A program made the position numbers and the translations under genes. From Pollenia angustigena (lineage: Eukaryota > Arthropoda > Insecta > Diptera > Polleniidae): 64,000 bases of DNA. The notes beneath the pieces were generated by a model, which saw nothing but the letters and a program-made list of their open reading frames with translations, made no database searches and had not been told where the DNA came from. The stretch's first letter is position 1; each line of letters starts with the position of its first letter. Positions 11,054-21,500 of this stretch are shown one piece after another. Where the stretch lies: NCBI GenBank assembly GCA_930367215.1, contig OV884059.1, forward strand, positions 36,075,882 through 36,139,881. Direction: 5' to 3'.

Positions 11054-11170
11054 CTGACTTCTACTTAAAACTGTTGTCAAGTTCCTTGGTTTAAGCTGAC
11101 TTAAAGTTATAAAGTTTGTCTTATTCACTATACCATTGATATTTCTTATTTTATGCAAGTTTTTCCACAT
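11054..11170 (-). CDS. Spg7: Paraplegin, coding exon 1 (mitochondrial targeting)
   Basis: 39 codons from the ATG at 11170, reading MWKNLHKIRNINGIVNK then SQLKPRNLTTVLSRSQ, rich in Arg/Lys/Ser/Thr without acidic residues, as expected for a mitochondrial presequence. The donor CAG|GTAACT follows 11054, and joining to the exon-2 acceptor at 10987 is in frame. The upstream region is short: a hAT element begins only 88 bp before the ATG. Exon prediction rests on the open frame, signal character and splice sites, not on residue-level similarity. Confidence 0.78.
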
Positions 11171-11258
11171 AATTAATATATTTTAAAAATTTCTCGTCTT
11201 TGTTATGAAATTATAAGACATACCGCCGCGGATAACTATAAAAATAATTGGATAAAAC
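11171..11258 (-). promoter_or_regulatory. Remaining upstream region of paraplegin
   Basis: 88 bp between the ATG and the hAT element. It contains a small GC-rich patch (ACCGCCGCGG) in AT-rich DNA. No TATA box in a clear position. The native promoter either starts here or lies beyond the insertion at 13205 and higher. Confidence 0.35.
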
Positions 11259-11439
11259 CAGGGCTGCCAGACACATTTATGAGGAAATCGTCAATTTTCT
11301 GAGAAAAAAAATAAAAAAAAATCGTCTTTCACGTATCGAAAAATCGTCAAAAAAAATCAGACCCCTTAAAATTAAGTTTTTTCGGAATTTTTGTTCGATT
11401 TTTATAAAAAAACATAATTACTTCATACTCGGCAAAAGT

Positions 11440-12300
11440 GCACTTTACGGGGCGTACGAAAAAAAAAAATTGGACCCCTCTAGAATAAAAAAAGAAAAAA
11501 ACCAAAATTCAAATTTAAGGAGAAGAGCCCATGGATCAAAAAACCGCCCCGCCCACTTAGTGGTATGTGTGGGTACTCAAATTAAAGGTAATTGTGCAAA
11601 AAAACGAAAATAATAAAATTTAGGTCTGGCGGTACTTCTGGGCCCCTCTGGGAGTAAAAAAATTTCCCCTCCCACCCTTATAACTATGTGTGGGTACTCG
11701 AATGAAAGGTATTTGGCTTACGATTGTAAATATTTTGTTTTTATTTTGTATTTAAGGATTTTTGCAAGGATTTTCTCCTCTTTGTTATAACAAAGACCGG
11801 CTTCGCTTACTAAAGTTTATCTGCATAGACGGCCTTCGGCCGGACGCAAGGATTTTCTCCTCTATGGTATAACAAAGACCGGCTTGGCTAACTAAAGCAT
11901 GTCTGCATAGACGGCCTTCGGCCGGGCGCAAGGATTTTCTCCTCTATGGTATAAGAAAGACCAGCTTCGCTAACTAAAGCTTCCCTGCATATAAAATATA
12001 CATAAATTAACCTAGAGAGGAAAATATTAAACGAATACAAAAACAAAATACATATTTGCAATCGTGAGCAAATTACCTTTAATTTGAGAACCCACACAGA
12101 TATACATAAATGTTTTGGGGGGGGACACTTTTTTGCTTTATTTTCGTTTTTCTTGCACAATTACCTTTAATTTGAGTACCCACAGATACCAATCAGTAGG
12201 CGGGGCAGTTTTTGGACCCAGGGGTCCCCACGGGCCTCAGTCCCCTTAAATTTTAATTTTGGTTTTTTTTAATTCTGAATCGGGTGGCACTTCAGCCGCA
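11440..12300. mobile_element. Inverted-repeat element with satellite core
   Basis: Left arm (about 11440-11610) and right arm (about 12125-12295) share inverted phrases such as GTGTGGGTACTCAAATTAAA with ACCTTTAATTTGAGTACCCAC, and CCGCCCCGCC with GGCGGGGC. hAT-B at 14650-15501 lacks this block, so it is an insertion. The core holds three 82-bp units. Boundaries are approximate. Confidence 0.55.
11764..11990 (+). repeat. 82-bp GC-rich satellite, three direct units
   Basis: Units begin GCAAGGATTTTCTCC at 11764, 11846 and 11928. Each holds two hairpin-forming stretches, GGCCTTCGGCC and CCGGCTTCGC. The same unit recurs at 30725-31145 in another transposon. Confidence 0.85.
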
Positions 12301-13281
12301 TTTTCAATTGTGTAAGAGCTACTGGGAGTCTCATAAAGAGCGTCTTTGATCGTCGATGACGGCATTTTTTAATTCCTCACACGGGAAAACTGTAACACAA
12401 CTGAGATTCTTCAATAGCACGGCGAAACACGCTTCCTCAATCGTTGTGGGAATCGTTTAAGACGTGGGTAAAGATTATCTAACGAGACTCATGTAAATAT
12501 TATCTTACAGTTCGTGATATGTTCGCCGTATATTTGTTGAAAATATGATTTTACAGAGAGTCGTATAAGGTTCAATCAATGGTGGTTTTACGAAAGAAAA
12601 ACAAAGTGTAACATTGTTGTTCTTGTACTCTGAAAATAATCATTTAAAGATTTTCTTAAGACTTGCATAAAACAGACGAACCTTAACAAAAGTGGCACGA
12701 GTTTTCTGATTTTAAAATGTACCATGCTAATAAAATTTGTATCAATCATACCTAAATAGAAGGGCGGCAATGCTTTGCAATTGGAAAAATCGATTTTGAC
12801 AGCTCGTTTAATAGTGAAGTGGGCCGCTTTTGTTAATTAATAATGGATATTTAGCTATTTTTTGGCCAATTTAGCGTTTTTATCTCTATTATTTCTGCAT
12901 AATTTGTGTTTTATTAAACAAGAAATCTATCGCTGTTCGTGACAGAACGTTGACGCTCTTGCTAAGGTATGACATATCAACCTAAGCGAAAGAAAACGTT
13001 TTACCTTCCGCTCTTGTTAAGGTACGGCTATTTAAACATTCCAAGATTAAAAACGAACGTGTCAGAAAACAAAATGTTTTATTCAGACTTTAGAGACTGA
13101 AAAAATCGTTACTTTTTAGAAAAAAATCAGCAAATCGGCACTGTGCTAATTTCGTTACAAAAAATCGTCAAAATTACGATAAATCTTCGAATCTGGCAGC
13201 CCTGGATTAAACAAACATCTATGCTAAAACTGCCAGGTCCAAAATAAAAATGTTAGGGTTTCTTTCAAAAAAGTTGCGTTT

Positions 13282-13423
13282 GTGCCGGTTCACACACATC
13301 AAGTTTCACTCGTCAAGTCTTGAGCTTTTAGGAGAGAAGGGAAAAGAGGTTGCCATTTCTTTTCCCCTCTTTCCTATAAATTCAAGACTTGACGAGTCAA
13401 ACTTGACGTGTGTGAACCGGCAC
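13282..13423. mobile_element. Hairpin MITE, 142 bp
   Basis: The inverted arms start GTGCCGGTTCACACAC and run about 45 bp each with few mismatches. Flanked by TTT on both sides. It carries no gene. Confidence 0.7.
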
Positions 13424-13448
13424 TTTTTCGTCAAGTCACATTTTGTAA

Positions 13449-13763
13449 GTCATCGTCCAGACATGCAATTTTTGCTGCCACAGTTTTTTTAATTTCGTCC
13501 AGACTTGCAATTTTTGTTGCAGCAATTCTTGAGTTTATTGGTGAGAGGGGTGAGAAGAGTGGGCAGGAAAACTAAGTTTCATGCATTCTGAAATTCTGTT
13601 TTGTTTTGTAATTCTAACACTTTTTAATTTATAGTTTGCTGCAGGTGTAATTGAATTTATATATAAATTAAAAAAAAAAAAATTTTAAATCTAGGAACTA
13701 ATACAATTTCAAAGCAGAATTTTAAAAAATTGCAACAACAAAATTGCAATTCTGGACGATGAC
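13449..13763. mobile_element. PIF/Harbinger-like MITE (GTCATCGTCCAGA ends)
   Basis: 13-bp inverted ends GTCATCGTCCAGA / TCTGGACGATGAC. TAA at 13446-13448 and 13764-13766 fits the TWA target duplication of this superfamily. TTGCAATTTTTG-like motifs recur inside both ends. Confidence 0.78.
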
Positions 13764-13927
13764 TAAGTCAAATAGAACTATACACAGGAAATTTTAAGAA
13801 TTTATGTTGCTTTAGCTTGTATATCACTATTTGTGTACTATTCTTCTTCCGCTGATATTGTTTATGTTCGGCAATAAATTTATTTCCATTAATTGCTTAC
13901 TTCATCAACCATTATATTGCAAATAAG

Positions 13928-14058
13928 TCCCCTTTTACAATGTGACAAGTGAAAGGCAGACAGATGAAGTTTGTTGGTAACGGTACCTAGGCTGTATGCG
14001 TGACACACTTTCGCCTTCAAACTTGTCTGCCTTTCACGTGCCATATTGTAAAAGGGGA
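13928..14058. mobile_element. Short hairpin MITE (TCCCCTTTTACAAT ends)
   Basis: Inverted arms of about 44 bp (13928-13972 and 14015-14058), including GTGAAAGGCAGACA. The target duplication is not clear. Confidence 0.6.
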
Positions 14059-14649
14059 ACAAGGAATATCTTAGTCCCTTTTTACAAAGACCCACGGACG
14101 AGGCAACATTAGTCGAAATATTTGTTACAACTTATGTTTCAGATTTTACCACAGACGATGACACTAAATACGAAACATTAGTATTACGTGTTTAAAAAAT
14201 ATTTTTTATGCTCACATTTTATGTCCCATAAATTTGGAAAATTTTTATATTTATTTATAATTTTCTTCCAATTCTCATAACTTGCAATTATTGCCATTTT
14301 CCGATTTCTTTCTTTTTCTCCAAGAGTTGCAAAAGCACCACACTCAACAACTGCTCTCAACAAAATGAGAAAGAAAATACAGCCAACATCGCTACACACG
14401 ATGAAACATTGTGCTTGGAAACATAAAATATCAAAAACATTTTGATACGGTAGAATCCCGATAATTCGTAATCGCAAGGGACCGGCCACAGAGAACGGCT
14501 TTGTGCAATTGCAAAAAAAAATCGCATTAAATGAACAGCAACAAATACACTCGCTTGCGGTCATACAATCAAACTTGCGCAACCGCAAACATTCGCTGCT
14601 TGTTTGCAGTCATTCAAATAATGCACATCGTGCCAAGGTATATTTACAG
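14059..14649. other. Mixed old repeats; pogo-like end at about 14450
   Basis: The stretch GGTAGAATCCCGATAATTCG at 14447-14466 looks like a pogo/Tigger terminus, and its inner sequence (GACCGGCC, GAGAACGGC) recurs inverted near 19545. No gene is visible. The ATG-initiated frames here have no domain. Confidence 0.35.
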
Positions 14650-15501
14650 ATATAAAAACGTTAGATTGACTAAAAAATAACTTAATTGCCATTATTAATT
14701 AACGATAGCGGAAAACTTCACTATTAACCGAGCTGTCAAAATCGGTTTTTCCAATTGCAAATCGTTGAGGCCGCTCTATTCAAAAACTAGAAAACGCGTG
14801 CTGCTTTTGTTTAGGTGCGGCTGTTTTATGCAAGTTTTAAGAAAACCTAGAAGTGATTATTTTCAGAGTACAAAAACAACAATGTAACACTTTGTTTATC
14901 TTTCATCAAACCATCATCGAAAGAATCTTTTACGACTCTCTGTATAAATCATTTTTCAACAATTATACGGCGAACATTTCACGAGTTGTAGCTACATGAG
15001 TCTCATTCAATTCTTGACATGAAAGACTCGATAGATAATCTTTACCCACGTCTTAAGGCCCAACCATAATATGCATAGCTGTGCTTAACCTACTGTCAAA
15101 AATTACCAAAAAGTCTCTCAAAAACTATAACAAAATCCAAAAACATTTGATTCCGTACGGAATGTGCAATTAGTTAAGCACTTTGCTTATGCAAATGACA
15201 GTTTCATAAAACTAAACAAAAAGTTTCCGTAAGTTCAATATGGTTTGCTTTATATGATTTACATGTTTTCGCACATTTGCTTAATCCAACTTAAGCACAT
15301 TATGGTTAGGCCTTTAACGATTGAAATAGCGTCTTTCGCTGTGCTTTGGAAGAATCTCAGTCGTGTTACAAAACATTGTTAAAAAAACACTAAATTTTAA
15401 GTTTTCCGATTGTTTGACGATTTTTCGAAACTTGAAAGAAGATTTTTTTATTTTTTCTCAGGAAATTGACGATTAACTCAAAAATTTATATGGCATCCCT
15501 G
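14650..15501 (-). mobile_element. hAT element B, partial, same family as A
   Basis: Read on the minus strand it begins CAGGGATGCCATATAAATTT at 15501 and follows element A through the equivalents of 12300-12860. It stops near 14650, where unrelated sequence starts, so the other end is lost. It is interrupted by a MITE at 15056-15313. Confidence 0.65.
15056..15313. mobile_element. PIF/Harbinger-like MITE (AGGCCCAACCA ends), copy 1
   Basis: Ends AGGCCCAACCATAATRTGC inverted; TTA on both sides (15053-15055, 15314-15316). hAT element A (about 12455) has the matching empty site with a single TTA. A second copy lies at 37326-37595. Confidence 0.8.
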
Positions 15502-15526
15502 GGTGCGACAATGATTGTTTTGGTAA

Positions 15527-16212
15527 CTTGAGGGTTACACGATCAAGTTTTGGCTATTAAGTTTTAATACACTCACACTTTTTTACCAATACACTCATAC
15601 TTTTAAAAATTGATACGAACTTGCCTCTAAAATTCTCTTGCCAGTGAGTGTATCAATTTTCGTTCAATAAAACATCTTATTACAAATCTTTTGAAGTTGT
15701 TTTTGTTTTTTTTTCACAAATATTTTGCCGGCAAAAGCTGAAGTTCTTTTTTTTTACAAATTGTTGCGGGAATTTTAAAATTTTAACTAAAAACCTAAAA
15801 AAATAGTGAAATATGTTTATTAATAAAATTTATTTATAAAATTAATAAGCAAAATGATGTTCTGCGATTCATAGAGCTGTACAGAAGCCATGAAATTTTA
15901 TGAATTTTTCATCATATAGGCGAAATGATTTGAAAATAAAAGCCTACGAGTCTATAGCTTCTGAAACAAAAATGCCAGTGGAAGAAGTAAAGAAAAAAAT
16001 AAAGTCCCTTCGAACAGCCTACAGTGCAGAAAAATCAAAAGTGGAAAATAGCAAAACATTTTGAGTTGTTTTCTCGGCGACGACATCTTGAAAAAGTAAA
16101 TTGCTTTCAACTTGCGTGCAGCCTACGTCACAGCTGCAACTTTTGCATATTTTGACAATCAGTATATGTAAAAGACTATCAAGAAAATCTTGATCGTGTG
16201 GCTGCACTGTAA
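15527..16212 (+). repeat. 686-bp tandem unit, first copy
   Basis: The unit starts CTTGAGGGTTACACGATCAAG and ends GATCGTGTGGCTGCACTGTAA. The second unit starts immediately after (16213) but is split by a hAT element. ACACGATCAAG and CTTGATCGTGT form a short inverted pair close to the unit ends. The copies differ at only a few positions, so the duplication is recent. Confidence 0.88.
15856..16064 (+). pseudogene. MADF-domain relic, unit 1
   Basis: Reads VLRFIELYRSHEIL, a stop and frameshift at about 15898-15906, then RRNDLKIKAYESIA, VEEVKKKIKSLRTAYSAEKSK and a TGA. The order 'I-ELYRSHxxLW ... W-xIA ... KKIKSLRTAYxxEKSK' is the MADF DNA-binding fold (a Myb/SANT relative common in insects and used by PIF-type elements as an accessory protein). 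Only the N-terminal domain remains. Confidence 0.7.
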
Positions 16213-16353
16213 CTTGAGGGTTACACGCAGGGTTGTTAGATGTGACGATTTTTCGTCATTTTGAGGATTTTTTTGTGAAAATACAGTAAAATGACGATTG
16301 ACGATTTTTAAACTAAAAGTAATAGTGTTATGACGATTTTCTGGCATCAGTAA

Positions 16354-16991
16354 GGGCACTGCTACACGTTCAATAAATATCGTGATATTTCTAGTATCAC
16401 GATATTTATTGAACGTGTAGCATGCAATATTGATGGATCGCGATCCATATCGCAGAATGGCCTAAAATATGAAATCCAGATCGCGGATCGTGGATCGGGT
16501 GATAACTATTGAACGTGTAGCATTTTCATGATATAAAATAATAATTATAAAAATTAATACGTCAGTAAAAAGTGTCAAAATAAAGGAAATAAAATACGCA
16601 GTGGAAAAAAATTAAACAAATAAAAAGTAAAATAATTGACAAATTTTGTGAAAAGTTTATTGAAATAAAGGGTAATGACAGAAGACAGTGAAATCGAGTG
16701 GGTTCTGCCGGTGGAATCGGAATTAACCAGTGAAAAAATTTTTTAAAAGATTTCATTTTTAGTTTGGAGGCATTGCCGGAATTGTGGGACTTGTCGGCTA
16801 AAGCTTATTCCGACAAAATAAAAAGAGCGACTGCACTGCAAAAATTATTAAAATAAACAAAATACATAAAAATAACAAAAATACTGACGCGATAAATATT
16901 GAACATGTAGCATACGCTCGTGATCCATCAATATTTTAAAATGGATCGTGATCCAAATATCACGATATTTATTGAACGTGTAGCAGTGCCC
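16354..16991. mobile_element. PIF/Harbinger-like element (GGGCACTGCTACACG ends)
   Basis: Inverted ends of about 37 bp start GGGCACTGCTACACGTTCAA. TAA flanks both sides (16351-16353, 16992-16994), and the sibling hAT at 29229 has the empty site. A perfect hairpin with 27-bp arms and a 7-base loop lies at the left end (16361-16421). The end phrase TTGAACRTGTAGCA recurs four times. Non-coding. Confidence 0.88.
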
Positions 16992-17388
16992 TAAAACAGA
17001 ATATAAACAATTGTATTGGGAACAGTTCAAAACGTAAAAATCATTTTTCGATATACAAAAATTATTAGAAATTAAACAAAAAAAAGTTGTTCCCCCATCA
17101 CAAACCAGGTGGTTTTCATTAGAAGCAAAAGTAACTCGAATTCTACAATTAAATGAATGTCCCGATTTGCGTCGGTCCTATTTGGTCCGCTTTTTAAAAA
17201 TTGGTTAAATCCGCTTTGCGATTTAATGATTTCGATTTGCGTCGCTTCATACGATTTCATTTTTTCGCTGAAGTCATAATCATATTTGAAGCCGAATTCC
17301 CATTTAATTCTGTTTCGTAAGTTATTCTAAGTATAGTTGAGTGTTAGGAAGTAAGAAGTTAGTTCTTAATAAGAAGTTGAGTAGAAAA

Positions 17389-17523
17389 ATGAGTGCAAAG
17401 TGAAGAAAATGCACTCGTTTGGAACTAAAATTGGACGTCATAAATCGTTTCAAGGCGGCTAAAAGACTGTTGATTTAGACAGAACCCTTGGTTTATCACC
17501 TTCAACAGTAAAATTAATCATTT
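17389..17523 (+). pseudogene. Tigger/pogo transposase N-terminal HTH fragment
   Basis: From ATG: MSAK, a TGA, then RKCTRLELKLDVINRFKAA, a one-base loss, and TVDLDRTLGLSPSTVKLII. This is the Psq/CENP-B type helix-turn-helix that opens Tigger transposases. Upstream (about 17150-17230) the sequence CCCGATTTGCGTCGG looks like a Tigger end. The fragment lies inside a hAT element; the sibling copy at 29783-29630 shares the same TGA, so the capture or insertion preceded the spread of both copies. Confidence 0.7.
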
Positions 17524-17569
17524 AAAGATAGCTCGAGTTAATAGCAAATGAGATTTTATTTTTTATTTA

Positions 17570-17696
17570 CAGCCCAAATATGAATAAAAATTCCCCGGGA
17601 GTTTTTTCCCTTTTCCCATTTTTACAATTGAATTTACATAGGAAAATTGGGAGAAGGGAGAAAACTCCCGGGGAATTTTTATTCATAATTGGGCTG
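17570..17696. mobile_element. 127-bp PIF-like MITE (CAGCCCAAATATG ends)
   Basis: Inverted arms of about 41 bp include TTCCCCGGGAG. TTA at 17567-17569 and 17697-17699; the sibling hAT reads AATTAATG, an empty TTA site. Confidence 0.88.
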
Positions 17697-18756
17697 TTAA
17701 TGTTTTTTGAATATGGATATATGAAATAAATAAATGTTTGTTATGTTTTTATGAAAATATATTTTTTCTTATGTATTTCTTTTCAAATGATAAATATATT
17801 TCAGCCCACTTGCTGAAATAAATAAAATAAAACTTAACCTTATCACTTTCTTTATCATAAATATAACACTGGCCAACACTCAATTTGCTTCTTTGAATTT
17901 ATCAACTGATACTTGAAAAGAACAAAATTGAACAAAATCCTAAAATTTTCAATGAAGCTTAAACTTTTGTCCACTGTAACTCTGTCATTTCTTGACCAAT
18001 GTTTACAAACGACCCATGGTTATCTTAGAAATTTTATAACCTTTCACTAGAAAAAAATAATTATATAATCCCTTTAAAATTCTTGAAGATATTTGCATTT
18101 CGGTCACATCATCCTTTTTAAAAACACAAATAAGCTATATCATGAAAACTAGAGCTGATAGAGACAAACTGATTACAGATTTGAATTCAGCGCACCAATT
18201 AACTAGAATCAGTAAATTCAAAGAAGCAAAAATTTTTTTTAATTTTGTCGGGCTGTGTAATTTGTTGCTAAAAATTTAGATTTTTGAACCACTCAATGCA
18301 ATAAATTGTCTCCAATTTGTAAAATTTAAATATTTGACGATTTGTTGACGATTTTGTTAACTGTCCATGACGATTTTGACGAATTTTGTTGAAACTTTTG
18401 ACGATTTTTAAAGAAAAAAGCCTAACAACCCTGGTTACACGATCAAGTTTTGGCTATCAAGTTTTAATACACTCACACTTTTTTACCAATACACTCATAC
18501 TTTTAAAAATTGATACGAACTTGCCTCTAAAATTCTCTTGCCAGTGAGTGTATCAATTTTCGTTCAAGAAAACATCTTATTACAAATCTTTTGAAGTTGT
18601 TTTTGTTTTTTTTTTCACAAATATTTTGCCGGCAAAAGCTGAAGTTCTTTTTTTTTACAAATTGTTGCGGGAATTTTAAAATTTTAACTAAAAACCTAAA
18701 AAAATAGTGAAATATGTTTATTAATAAAATTTATTTATAAAATTAATAAGCAAAAT

Positions 18757-18965
18757 GATGTTCTGCGATTCATAGAGCTGTACAGAAGCCATGAAATTTT
18801 ATGAATCTTTCATCATATAGGCGAAATGATTTGAAAATAAAAGCCTACGAGTCTATAGCTTCTGAAACAAAAATGCCAGTGGAAGAAGCAAAGAAAAAAA
18901 TAAAGTCCCTTCGAACAGCCTACAGTGCAGAAAAATCAAAAGTGGAAAATAGCAAAACATTTTGA
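18757..18965 (+). pseudogene. MADF-domain relic, unit 2
   Basis: Same broken frame as at 15856-16064, with one Val-to-Ala difference (VEEAKKK). It shares the same stop and frameshift, so the gene was already dead before the duplication. Confidence 0.7.
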
Positions 18966-19114
18966 GTTGTTTTCTCGGCGACGACATCTTGAAAAAGTAA
19001 ATTGCTTTCAACTTGCGTGCAGCCTACGTCACAGCTGTCAACTTTTGCATATTTTGACAATCAGTATATGTAAAAGACTATCAAGAAAATCTTGATCGTG
19101 TGGCTGCACTGTAA

Positions 19115-20629
19115 AGAAAAAAAAATACAAACAAAAAAGCCAGAAATCAAGCAATTATTACTCATGAAGACATTCAGCAGTTACTATGTAGTACAAGAAA
19201 AAAAATTTAAAAGAAACTAAACGCACATACTGATGTAAGTACAGTAGTTCTGTATGTACAATGTATTATTGTTATTGTTGTTAATGTTAACAAAGCGTCT
19301 CATCGAGTGGACAATGACTACTTGAATGCAAAAGTATAAGAATGTGTGCCTTTTGAATTTTCACAAGTGTGTTATATTGCGTGCGCAACAAAAATGCAAA
19401 CAAAGCACTTTGAATAAAAAACGAATGCATGCAAATATCAAATGTGTACGAAACGATATAAAAACTACCAACGTTGAACTTTGTTTTGCGGGCAAAGAGT
19501 GAATGTAAATTTGAGCGTATGAATAAATCAAGAAAAATTGTGATTTTGCAGTTCTCTGACCGGCTATCTCTTACGAATTATAGGGGTTTTCGATTAAGCG
19601 GAGTTTCGATTTAACGGGGTTAAAAATAAATAAGAATTAACGGGGTTTTTCAATTTATTTACCAAAACGATAAAAAACAATTGTTAAAAATAAAATACTA
19701 TATAAAAAAATCATGTAACAAACTGATCTTAAGAAAATAAACACACGCACAAGCAAAAACCCACGCAAAAAGATAGCGGTAAGCACAAAATCATTCTTTC
19801 CATGTTTGTGTTGATTTTATTACGAATTATAAGTGGTAGTTAGAAAACAATTATGATTTAAGATAATCGAATAATTTTTTTGTCCATTTTAAACGTTTAA
19901 CCCTCGTTAAACTGCTCTGAGTGGAGAAGCAGCTCGCGCTTTTTGTCATTATTGCTTAAGGACAAACAGGTCGTTTTTGTTTGTCTGCTTTTGTTGCGTT
20001 GTCTAACTGCGTCGTATAACTGTACCGAATTAGAGTTTTTGCGGTTTCTACAAGGAAATAACTCAGAAGTTTACTGGTGGAGACCAAAATACTCTGGAGC
20101 GTGTTCTGGAAGTTCTCGCCTTCCTATACGAAGGCTTAGGTCGAACGAGGTTTTGCGGTTAAAGCTCCAAAAATTGTGTGATACCCTGGCATTATAACTT
20201 AAATAGTATACAGTTTAAATATTTATGTTTAAAACGATTTCTTTCTTCCGTTTTGATGAAACTTGATTTAGAAATGATTCTTTCAATTATTGTTGACGTT
20301 GGAGAGATTGCAAGTAAAGCGTTATAAATAAAGCATATCCATTTCTGTTATTTTTCTTGGCTTTTCGAAAAACTGGCAGTTTTCCATCATACCACTTGAA
20401 TATCTTTTAATTTTTTAACAATTTTAATCATGTAATTAAAAGACTCGGCTTGTTTTTTACATAAAAAAACAAACTAATACTGTGAAAAACACATTTTCGA
20501 TTAATCGATTAATTGACATTAATTTTTCGTTAATCGATTATTCGATTAATCGATCAATATAAAGAAAAACATGCCCATTTTTCAAATAATGTTGCCTCGT
20601 CTGTGGGCAATTTAAAAGATGCTGGCTGA
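19115..20629. other. No recognised gene; possible pogo-type end near 19545
   Basis: AT-rich. TTCGATTAAGCGGAGTTTCG and GATTTAACGGGG at 19590-19620 resemble a Tigger-type terminus. An open frame at 19943-20197 (84 codons) has no recognisable domain. The patch at 20500-20560 is built of TTAATCGATTA palindromes. Confidence 0.4.
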
Positions 20630-20946
20630 CAAGGCGAATTCATACAAGGTGGTCTTATTTTGAAAACGTTTACAGCAGTGTAAAATATTTTAACGTTGTG
20701 TCAAAAATAATATAACACTGTTGTAAACAATTCAAAAAAATATTTCATTTTGTTTTTAATTTTAAATTTTGTGTTTTGAAACAAATACTTTAAACACAAT
20801 TTTAAATTTCATAATTTTTAACGAAAACTATAAATTTAGTTAAGATTCCCCAGAACAAGCAGGACGGTTTACCATTTTGACACATGGTTAGTTATCAGCT
20901 GTTTCCTACGTGGAAAGATAATTTCACCTGGTGTTAATCCGCCTTG
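20630..20946. mobile_element. hAT-like MITE (CAAGGCGAATTCAT ends), copy 1
   Basis: Begins CAAGGCGAATTCAT and ends TCCGCCTTG. The 8-bp flanks CTGGCTGA / CTGCCTAT agree at five of eight positions. Internal GGTGGTCTTATTTTGAAAAC recurs in the copies at 26119 and 48238. Confidence 0.65.
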
Positions 20947-21110
20947 CTGCCTATTTTTAGAAGGCGGACGCAAAAGTGATTCGTTAAACTAACATTTAAA
21001 ACACAAACAAATTTTGAATTTTGCGTTCCAAAAACAGACAGTTACTTTTTTTTAACTTAAGGCTCAGTTAGCCGGGAGTAACAGTCACCTTACTGTTCCG
21101 AACCGACAAT

Positions 21111-21295
21111 CAGGGTTCCCAGTTTTATTTTAAACCTTATCCCCAGTTTACGATTTTCATCCCCAAAAATAGCTGTTTTGTTATCCCCAAAAATCCTCAC
21201 AGATCAATTTAACATTTATTTATTTAATTACATTCATGTGTGTAATATTATTAAAACAAATTTTATTTGTACTTTGAGTTATACCTACAAAGGTA
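21111..21295. mobile_element. Left part of a split hAT element (CAGGGTTCCCAG end)
   Basis: Follows the inverted right end of the 810-bp element at 26820-27629, from its terminus to about that element's 27405, then stops. It is preceded by CCGACAAT (21103-21110). The complementary part lies at 43190-44182 and is followed by the same CCGACAAT. TATCCCCA motifs are repeated near the end. Confidence 0.75.
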
Positions 21296-21500
21296 CCCAG
21301 TAGCTCCTTTCTGTATTTCTCGCATCGTAAAATTTCTTACATGAAGTGTGAAACAAAAAATTCCATCGTTTCTCGATTTATGAGATAAAAGTGTTTCTGT
21401 ATTTGAATGCGAAAACAGACACAACAAATTCTGTTTATACTGGAATATTTCCAGTCAAATAAAAGCGAAATGTCAACAAAAGAAATAAATATAATAAAAA

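Larger units (their letters stand above)
11259..13204. mobile_element. hAT element A (CAGGGCTGCCAGA ends)
   Basis: The inverted ends CAGGGCTGCCAGA and TCTGGCAGCCCTG match over 13 bp. The 8-bp flanks are GATAAAAC (11251-11258) and GATTAAAC (13205-13212), one mismatch. AATCGTC motifs cluster at both ends. No transposase is left. A foreign inverted-repeat block with an 82-bp satellite sits inside (about 11440-12300). The sequence at 12300-12860 recurs inverted at 14650-15100. Confidence 0.85.
16228..18433. mobile_element. hAT element (CAGGGTTGTTAG ends), copy 1
   Basis: 12-bp inverted ends CAGGGTTGTTAG / CTAACAACCCTG, with perfect 8-bp duplication GTTACACG (16220-16227, 18434-18441). Subterminal TGACGATTTT motifs are dense at both ends. 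It contains two small PIF-like insertions and a Tigger HTH fragment. No hAT transposase is left. Its sibling at 29229-30344 lacks both small insertions. Confidence 0.92.
16213..19114 (+). repeat. 686-bp tandem unit, second copy, split by a hAT
   Basis: Bases 16213-16227 and 18434-19114 make up the second unit. The 2206-bp hAT at 16228-18433 lies between, with GTTACACG duplicated. The order of events is: tandem duplication, then hAT insertion. Confidence 0.85.

Noticed and set aside
15527..19114. Two 686-bp direct repeats flanking 2.2 kb, as in an LTR retrotransposon
   Set aside because: No TG...CA ends, primer-binding site or gag-pol trace. The 2.2-kb block has hAT ends and an 8-bp duplication inside unit 2, which explains the layout better.
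20500..20565. TTAATCGATTA-rich patch as an origin or telomere-like repeat
   Set aside because: Short, irregular and unaccompanied by any other signal; simple AT-rich palindromes are expected here.
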